Shown here piece by piece: positions 58,500 to 64,000 of a stretch of DNA of 64,000 nt. This stretch comes from an uncultured Pantoea sp. (lineage in GTDB: Bacteria > Pseudomonadota > Gammaproteobacteria > Enterobacterales > Enterobacteriaceae): the NCBI GenBank assembly GCA_913778495.1, contig CAJYVD010000016.1, forward strand, positions 1 through 64,000. Direction: 5' to 3'. How positions within the stretch are numbered: position 1 is the first letter of the stretch; each line of letters starts with the position of its first letter. The notes under the pieces are model-generated. The model had not been told where the DNA came from. It saw only the letters and a program-made list of their open reading frames with translations, and made no database searches. The position numbers and the translations under genes are program-made.

Positions 58500-59455
58500 T
58501 GAAGCCGTTTTGGTGTGCCATTAGCCTGCTGGCAGGCAGCCTGTTTTGGTCCTCCATCGCCCCGGCGCAGACCACTGCGTCCGGGGCGTTGTTGCAGCAG
58601 ATGGAGCAGGCAAGTCAGAACCTCAATTACGAATTCGCTTACATCAATGTTTCTCGCTTGGGCATTGAATCCCTCCGCTATCGCCATGCTGTGATTGATA
58701 ACCGCATTTTTGCCCAGTTGTTGCAAATGGACGGTCCCCGGCGTGAAGTCATTCAGCGTGGAAGCGATATCAGCTATTTTGAACCCGGCCTCGATCCTTT
58801 TTCGCTGCCTGGCAATCACATCATCGATGGGCTGCCGGCGCTGATGTTTGCCGACTTCTCCCGCCTTGAAAGTGCGTATGACTTTATTCCGGTGGGGCGC
58901 TCACGCATTGCCGACCAGATGTGTGAAGTGGTGCGCATCGTTTCACGCGACGGGACGCGCTACGGCTACGTGGTCTGGTTGGACGTCGATACCAAATTAC
59001 CGCTGCGCATGGATCTGCTCGATCGCGATGGCGAAACGCTTGAGCAATTCCGCGTGATCAGTTTCGCCGTGGACGAAGGCGTGCGTAATCTGATGCAAGG
59101 ATTGGAAAAAGCCAATCTGCCGCCAACGCTCTCATTGCCGGTGGGTGATAAGGTTGCGCTGAGCTGGCAGCCGGGTTGGTTGCCGGCGGGTATGACCTTG
59201 ATCTCGCAGAGCCGCCGCGACATGCCGGCCATGAACAAAACCGTGGAATCGCGCCTTTACAGTGATGGCCTGTTCAGCTTCGCCATTAACGTCACCGCGG
59301 CCGATAAAAGCAGCGCACCGCAAACATTGCGCACGGGACGTCGTACGGTGCAAACCGAAGTGCGCGATAATCGTGAAATCACCGTCGTAGGCGAGTTACC
59401 TCCCGCTACGGCCAAACGTATCGCGGACAGCATTGATTCAGGTGCACAAAAATGA
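58499..59455 (+). CDS. rseB: Sigma-E regulatory periplasmic protein RseB
   Basis: A 318-residue periplasmic protein that binds RseA and shields it from DegS, and senses LPS. The signal peptide (about 1-23, ending APAQ) precedes a lipoprotein-carrier-like (MucB/RseB) domain: LLQQMEQASQNLNYEFAYINVSRLG...RHAVIDNRIFAQLLQMDGPRREVIQRG. It overlaps rseC by 4 bases. Confidence 0.96.
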   Translation: MKPFWCAISLLAGSLFWSSIAPAQTTASGALLQQMEQASQNLNYEFAYINVSRLGIESLRYRHAVIDNRIFAQLLQMDGPRREVIQRGSDISYFEPGLDPFSLPGNHIIDGLPALMFADFSRLESAYDFIPVGRSRIADQMCEVVRIVSRDGTRYGYVVWLDVDTKLPLRMDLLDRDGETLEQFRVISFAVDEGVRNLMQGLEKANLPPTLSLPVGDKVALSWQPGWLPAGMTLISQSRRDMPAMNKTVESRLYSDGLFSFAINVTAADKSSAPQTLRTGRRTVQTEVRDNREITVVGELPPATAKRIADSIDSGAQK

Positions 59456-59916
59456 TGAGAGAGTGGGCCACAGTGGTGGCATGGCATGAGGGCGTTGCGA
59501 CGCTGCACTCCGAAGCCAAAACGTCGTGTAACAGCTGTTCGGCGCGTAAAGGCTGCGGCAGCCACGCGCTGAACCAGCTCGGGCCTAAAAACGCCCATGT
59601 TATGACCATCGCCAGCCCGCAGCCGCTGCAGCCCGGCCAGCGTATTGAACTGGGGATCCGTGAGAGCAGTTTGCTGGGGTCGGCGCTGCTGGTTTACATG
59701 ACGCCGCTGTTCGGTCTGTTCCTGGTGGCCGGTCTGTTTCAAATGCTGTTTCACAGTGATTTGGCTGCGGCGTGTGGCGCGCTGTTGGGCGGCACCGGCG
59801 GCTTCATTGTGGCGAAGGGCGTCTCCAGCCTGTTCGGCGATCGTGAAGCCTTCCAGCCGGTTATTTTAAGCGTAGCTTTACCGCCAGACGCACTGCGCGT
59901 GGAAAACGACGCCTGA
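59452..59916 (+). CDS. rseC: SoxR-reducing/sigma-E regulator RseC
   Basis: A 154-residue inner-membrane protein, the last of the rpoE operon. A Cys-rich N-terminus (CNSCSARKGCGSHALNQLG, plausible redox/Fe-S site) is followed by two TM helices (LLGSALLVYMTPLFGLFLVAGLF and AAACGALLGGTGGFIVAKGV). RseC modestly affects sigma-E activity and in relatives works with the Rsx complex that reduces SoxR. Confidence 0.92.
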   Translation: MMREWATVVAWHEGVATLHSEAKTSCNSCSARKGCGSHALNQLGPKNAHVMTIASPQPLQPGQRIELGIRESSLLGSALLVYMTPLFGLFLVAGLFQMLFHSDLAAACGALLGGTGGFIVAKGVSSLFGDREAFQPVILSVALPPDALRVENDA

Positions 59917-59926
59917 ACGCCTACTG

Positions 59927-59949
59927 AAGCCGCGCCTGACGCGGCTTTT
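59927..59949 (+). terminator. Terminator after the rpoE-rseABC operon
   Basis: The stem AAGCCGCG/CGCGGCTT with a 5-base loop ends in TTTT. lepA starts about 190 bases later with its own leader. Confidence 0.85.
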
Positions 59950-60135
59950 CTCCTTTAGCCTGACGGCTGAAATCTGTTGCGATTCCCGACAGTTCCATTC
60001 TTTAACGCGCGGCGTTAACAGTGTAATATGCGTCGTCATTAATGAGGCTGACAGGGTTCCGGGTAAAGCTCACTTTCCTGAATGTGTCTGTGCTCACGTT
60101 TCCCACTGAATTTTTACGTGAAGATATTCTTATAA

Positions 60136-61935
60136 ATGAAGCACATACGAAATTTCTCTATTATCGCTCACATTGACCACGGTAAATCAACGCTCTCTGA
60201 CCGATTGATTCAGATTTGTGGTGGCCTCAGCGATCGTGAGATGGCGGCGCAGGTTCTTGATTCAATGGATCTGGAACGCGAACGCGGCATCACCATCAAA
60301 GCACAGAGCGTGACGCTCGATTACCACGCCCCTGACGGTGAAACTTACCAGCTCAATTTTATCGATACTCCCGGTCACGTTGACTTCTCCTATGAAGTGT
60401 CACGCTCCCTGGCGGCCTGTGAAGGGGCATTGCTGGTGGTGGATGCAGGCCAAGGCGTCGAAGCCCAAACCCTGGCGAACTGCTATACCGCGATGGAAAT
60501 GGATCTGGAAGTGGTACCGGTTTTAAACAAAATCGATTTGCCTGCCGCCGATCCTGAGCGCGTAGCAGAAGAGATTGAAGATATTGTTGGTATCGATGCC
60601 GCGGACGCGGTGCGCTGCTCCGCCAAAACCGGCGTCGGCGTGCCGGATGTGCTTGAGCGTTTGGTACGCGATATTCCGCCGCCAGAAGGCGATCCGGAAG
60701 GCCCGTTACAGGCGCTGATCATCGACTCCTGGTTTGATAACTATCTGGGCGTGGTATCCCTGATTCGTATCAAAAACGGTACGCTGCGCAAAGGCGACAA
60801 AGTCAAAGTCATGAGCACCGGCCAGGTGTACAACGCCGATCGTCTCGGTATCTTCACGCCAAAACAGGTTGATCGCACCGAACTCAAGTGCGGTGAAGTG
60901 GGCTGGCTGGTTTGCGCCATCAAAGACATCCTTGGCGCGCCCGTGGGCGATACCCTGACGCTGCAGCGCAACCCGGCCGATAAAGCCCTGCCAGGTTTCA
61001 AAAAAGTGAAGCCGCAGGTGTATGCCGGTCTGTTCCCTATCAGCTCTGATGATTACGAAGCGTTTCGTGATGCGCTGGGTAAACTCAGCCTGAACGACGC
61101 GTCGCTGTTTTATGAGCCAGAGAGTTCAACCGCGCTGGGCTTTGGCTTCCGCTGTGGCTTCTTGGGCCTGCTGCACATGGAGATCATTCAGGAGCGTCTG
61201 GAGCGTGAATACGACCTCGACCTGATCACCACCGCACCGACCGTGGTGTATGAAGTGGAAACCACCAGCGGTGAGGTTGTGTATGTCGACAGCCCGTCCA
61301 AGCTGCCGCCGCTGAATAATATTGAAGAACTGCGAGAGCCTATCGCAGAGTGCCATATGCTGCTGCCGCAGGAGTTCCTTGGCAACGTTATAACGCTGTG
61401 TATCGAAAAGCGCGGCGTGCAGACCAATATGGTGTATCACGGCAATCAGGTTGCACTGACGTATGACATTCCGATGGCAGAAGTGGTACTCGACTTCTTT
61501 GACCGTCTGAAGTCGACGTCGCGCGGCTATGCCTCGTTGGATTATAACTTTAAACGCTTCCAGGCCTCTGACATGGTGCGCGTCGACGTGATGATTAACT
61601 CAGAACGTGTGGATGCGCTGGCGCTGATTACCCACCGAGATAACTCTCAATATCGTGGCCGCGAGCTGGTAGAGAAGATGAAAGATCTGATCCCACGCCA
61701 GCAGTTTGATATTGCGATTCAGGCGGCAATCGGCAACCACATTATCGCTCGCTCAACGGTAAAACAGCTGCGTAAAAACGTCCTGGCGAAATGCTATGGC
61801 GGCGACGTCAGCCGTAAGAAAAAACTGTTGCAGAAGCAGAAGGACGGTAAGAAGCGAATGAAGCAGGTCGGCAACGTTGAGCTGCCGCAGGAAGCATTCC
61901 TTGCCATTCTGCATGTCGGTAAAGACAGCAAATAA
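60136..61935 (+). CDS. lepA: Elongation factor 4 (LepA)
   Basis: A 599-residue ribosome-dependent GTPase that influences initiation and ribosome assembly. G1 [10 protein letters not shown]2 RGITI, G3 DTPGHVDFS and G4 NKIDLP are in order. The C-terminal domain typical of LepA ([28 protein letters not shown]) is intact. The Shine-Dalgarno is poor. lepB follows after 9 bases. Confidence 0.97.
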   Translation: MKHIRNFSIIAHIDHGKSTLSDRLIQICGGLSDREMAAQVLDSMDLERERGITIKAQSVTLDYHAPDGETYQLNFIDTPGHVDFSYEVSRSLAACEGALLVVDAGQGVEAQTLANCYTAMEMDLEVVPVLNKIDLPAADPERVAEEIEDIVGIDAADAVRCSAKTGVGVPDVLERLVRDIPPPEGDPEGPLQALIIDSWFDNYLGVVSLIRIKNGTLRKGDKVKVMSTGQVYNADRLGIFTPKQVDRTELKCGEVGWLVCAIKDILGAPVGDTLTLQRNPADKALPGFKKVKPQVYAGLFPISSDDYEAFRDALGKLSLNDASLFYEPESSTALGFGFRCGFLGLLHMEIIQERLEREYDLDLITTAPTVVYEVETTSGEVVYVDSPSKLPPLNNIEELREPIAECHMLLPQEFLGNVITLCIEKRGVQTNMVYHGNQVALTYDIPMAEVVLDFFDRLKSTSRGYASLDYNFKRFQASDMVRVDVMINSERVDALALITHRDNSQYRGRELVEKMKDLIPRQQFDIAIQAAIGNHIIARSTVKQLRKNVLAKCYGGDVSRKKKLLQKQKDGKKRMKQVGNVELPQEAFLAILHVGKDSK

Positions 61936-61944
61936 GGAACTTTA

Positions 61945-62916
61945 ATGGCTAACATGTTCGCCCTGATCCTGGTGATTGCCACGTTGGTAACCGGCGTGAT
62001 TTGGTGCATCGATCGCTTTAAATGGGCGCCCGCGCGCCGGGCTAAACAGGCCGCTGCGCAGGCGCAGACCGGCCATACGCTGGATGACAAAACGCTGGCC
62101 AAAGTGGCCGCGCAGCCGGGCTGGGTAGAAACGACCGCATCGGTGTTCCCGGTGCTGACCGTGGTGCTGATTGTGCGCTCGTTCATCTTTGAGCCTTTCC
62201 AGATCCCCTCTGGCTCAATGATGCCCACGCTGCTTATCGGCGACTTTATTCTGGTGGAGAAGTTTGCTTACGGGCTCAAAGATCCCATTACGCAAACCAC
62301 GCTGATTCCCACGGGCCACCCGCAGCGCGGTGATGTGGCGGTGTTCAAATACCCGAAAGATCCTAGCGTCGATTACATCAAACGCGTGATCGGTTTGCCG
62401 GGTGACAAAGTGGTGTTTGATCCGGCCAGCAAAACGTTGACCATCAATCCGGGCTGCGGCACCGGCAAGTGTGACTCCGCGCTGCCGGTAACCTACACCA
62501 ACATTGAACCCAGCGATTTTATTCAGACCTTTAGCGGCTTTGATGGCAACGAGACCGGCAACGGTTTCTTCCAGGTGCCGCAGGGAGAGACCATGCGCGG
62601 TGGGTTGCGCCTGGGCACGCGTAAAGAGACGCTGGGCGACGTGACACACAATATATTGCTGGTTAACGAAGCGCAGAGTCAGGCGAACATGTATTATCAG
62701 CAGCCCGGTCAGCCGCAATCCACGTGGGTTGTACCGCAAGGACAATACTTCATGATGGGCGATAACCGCGATAACAGCGCGGACAGCCGTTATTGGGGCT
62801 TTGTGCCTGAGAAGAATCTGGTTGGAAAAGCCGTCGCTATCTGGATGAGCTTTGAGAAACAGGAAGGTCAGTGGCCTACGGGCGTACGCCTGAGTCGCAT
62901 TGGCGGCATTCACTGA
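61945..62916 (+). CDS. lepB: Signal peptidase I (LepB)
   Basis: Inner-membrane protease that removes signal peptides from exported proteins. It has 323 residues with two N-terminal TM helices. The catalytic Ser91 (FQIPSGSMMPTL) and Lys146 (DYIKRVIGLPGDK) form the Ser-Lys dyad, and the C-terminal box MGDNRDNSADSRYWGFV is conserved. It is part of lepA-lepB-rnc-era. Confidence 0.97.
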   Translation: MANMFALILVIATLVTGVIWCIDRFKWAPARRAKQAAAQAQTGHTLDDKTLAKVAAQPGWVETTASVFPVLTVVLIVRSFIFEPFQIPSGSMMPTLLIGDFILVEKFAYGLKDPITQTTLIPTGHPQRGDVAVFKYPKDPSVDYIKRVIGLPGDKVVFDPASKTLTINPGCGTGKCDSALPVTYTNIEPSDFIQTFSGFDGNETGNGFFQVPQGETMRGGLRLGTRKETLGDVTHNILLVNEAQSQANMYYQQPGQPQSTWVVPQGQYFMMGDNRDNSADSRYWGFVPEKNLVGKAVAIWMSFEKQEGQWPTGVRLSRIGGIH

Positions 62917-62922
62917 CAATAA

Positions 62923-63711
<789 letters not shown>

Positions 63712-63758
63712 ATGTTACATCGCAGCGCCCGGTGGGCGCTGATCACGTCAGGACTCGA

Positions 63759-64000
63759 ATGAGCGAACAAGAAACTTATTGCGGCTTTGTCGCGATTGTC
63801 GGTCGACCCAACGTCGGCAAATCCACCTTATTGAACCAGCTGCTGGGACAAAAGGTGTCGATCACGTCACGCAAAGCGCAAACCACCCGTCACCGCATCA
63901 TGGGCATTCACACGGAAGGCGCCTACCAGGCGATCTACGTGGATACTCCCGGGCTACACATGGAAGAAAAACGCGCCATCAACCGCTTGATGAACCGCGC
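63759..64000 (+). CDS. era: GTPase Era, 3' part outside window
   Basis: Partial gene: 80 complete codons, then cut by the window end. The ATG at 63759 starts [30 protein letters not shown]. The Walker A is GRPNVGKST, and G3 DTPGLH is visible. Era binds 16S rRNA and 30S subunits and is coupled to the cell cycle. It is last in lepA-lepB-rnc-era here. recO would follow in relatives. Confidence 0.95.
   Translation, partial: MSEQETYCGFVAIVGRPNVGKSTLLNQLLGQKVSITSRKAQTTRHRIMGIHTEGAYQAIYVDTPGLHMEEKRAINRLMNR

Overview
The window is a 64 kb piece of an Enterobacterales chromosome. Gene content, gene order and protein sequences are close to Escherichia coli. The GC-rich wobble positions, the use of QueH for queuosine synthesis, an intact YgaY-type transporter and an order of blocks unlike E. 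coli suggest a member of the Erwiniaceae (Pantoea/Mixta/Erwinia-like). The family-level assignment is an inference. No database search was possible.

Layout. (1) 1-8.9 kb: the end of an rRNA operon (5S), then kgtP, yfiM, pssA, patZ, tapT, trxC and yfiF. These cover 2-oxoglutarate uptake, phosphatidylserine synthesis, protein lysine acetylation, tRNA modification and thioredoxin. (2) 8.9-21.9 kb: the EmrAB pump with its MarR-type repressor, a YgaY-type exporter, the class Ib ribonucleotide reductase operon nrdHIEF behind two NrdR boxes, ygaM, ygaC, and the S-methylmethionine operon mmuPM behind a MetJ operator. (3) 21.9-34.7 kb: a five-gene peptide-type ABC importer, a Mg2+-importing P-type ATPase with a proline-rich leader peptide upstream and a one-helix small ORF downstream, an SDR enzyme, queH, a secreted protein with 11-residue repeats, a RIO1-type kinase and ferrochelatase.

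(4) 34.8-45.7 kb: a lower-GC integrative element of about 10.9 kb inserted in the 3' end of ssrA (tmRNA). It has a P4-type integrase, matching tandem arm-type repeats at both ends (GGTGCCTA, 12-bp period) and a diverged copy of the ssrA end on the far side. Its cargo is poorly characterised: a sigma-region-4/HTH protein fused to a PD-(D/E)xK nuclease, a second possible PD-(D/E)xK protein, a protein resembling class III nucleotide cyclases, a DUF4145 protein, an EcsC protein, a large protein of unknown function, and a chimeric pseudogene with an IS110 remnant. This mixture looks like a defence or mobile-element-conflict cargo and is the best place to look for something undescribed.

(5) 45.7-64 kb: the conserved backbone ssrA-smpB, ratA-ratB, bamE, recN, nadK, grpE, ung, grcA, srmB, trmN, nadB, rpoE-rseABC, lepA-lepB-rnc-era. 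era runs off the window end. Regulation can be read directly in several places: LexA boxes at recN, a sigma-32 promoter at grpE, a sigma-E-like promoter and an overlapping leader ORF at rpoE, and an RNase III-type stem-loop before rnc.
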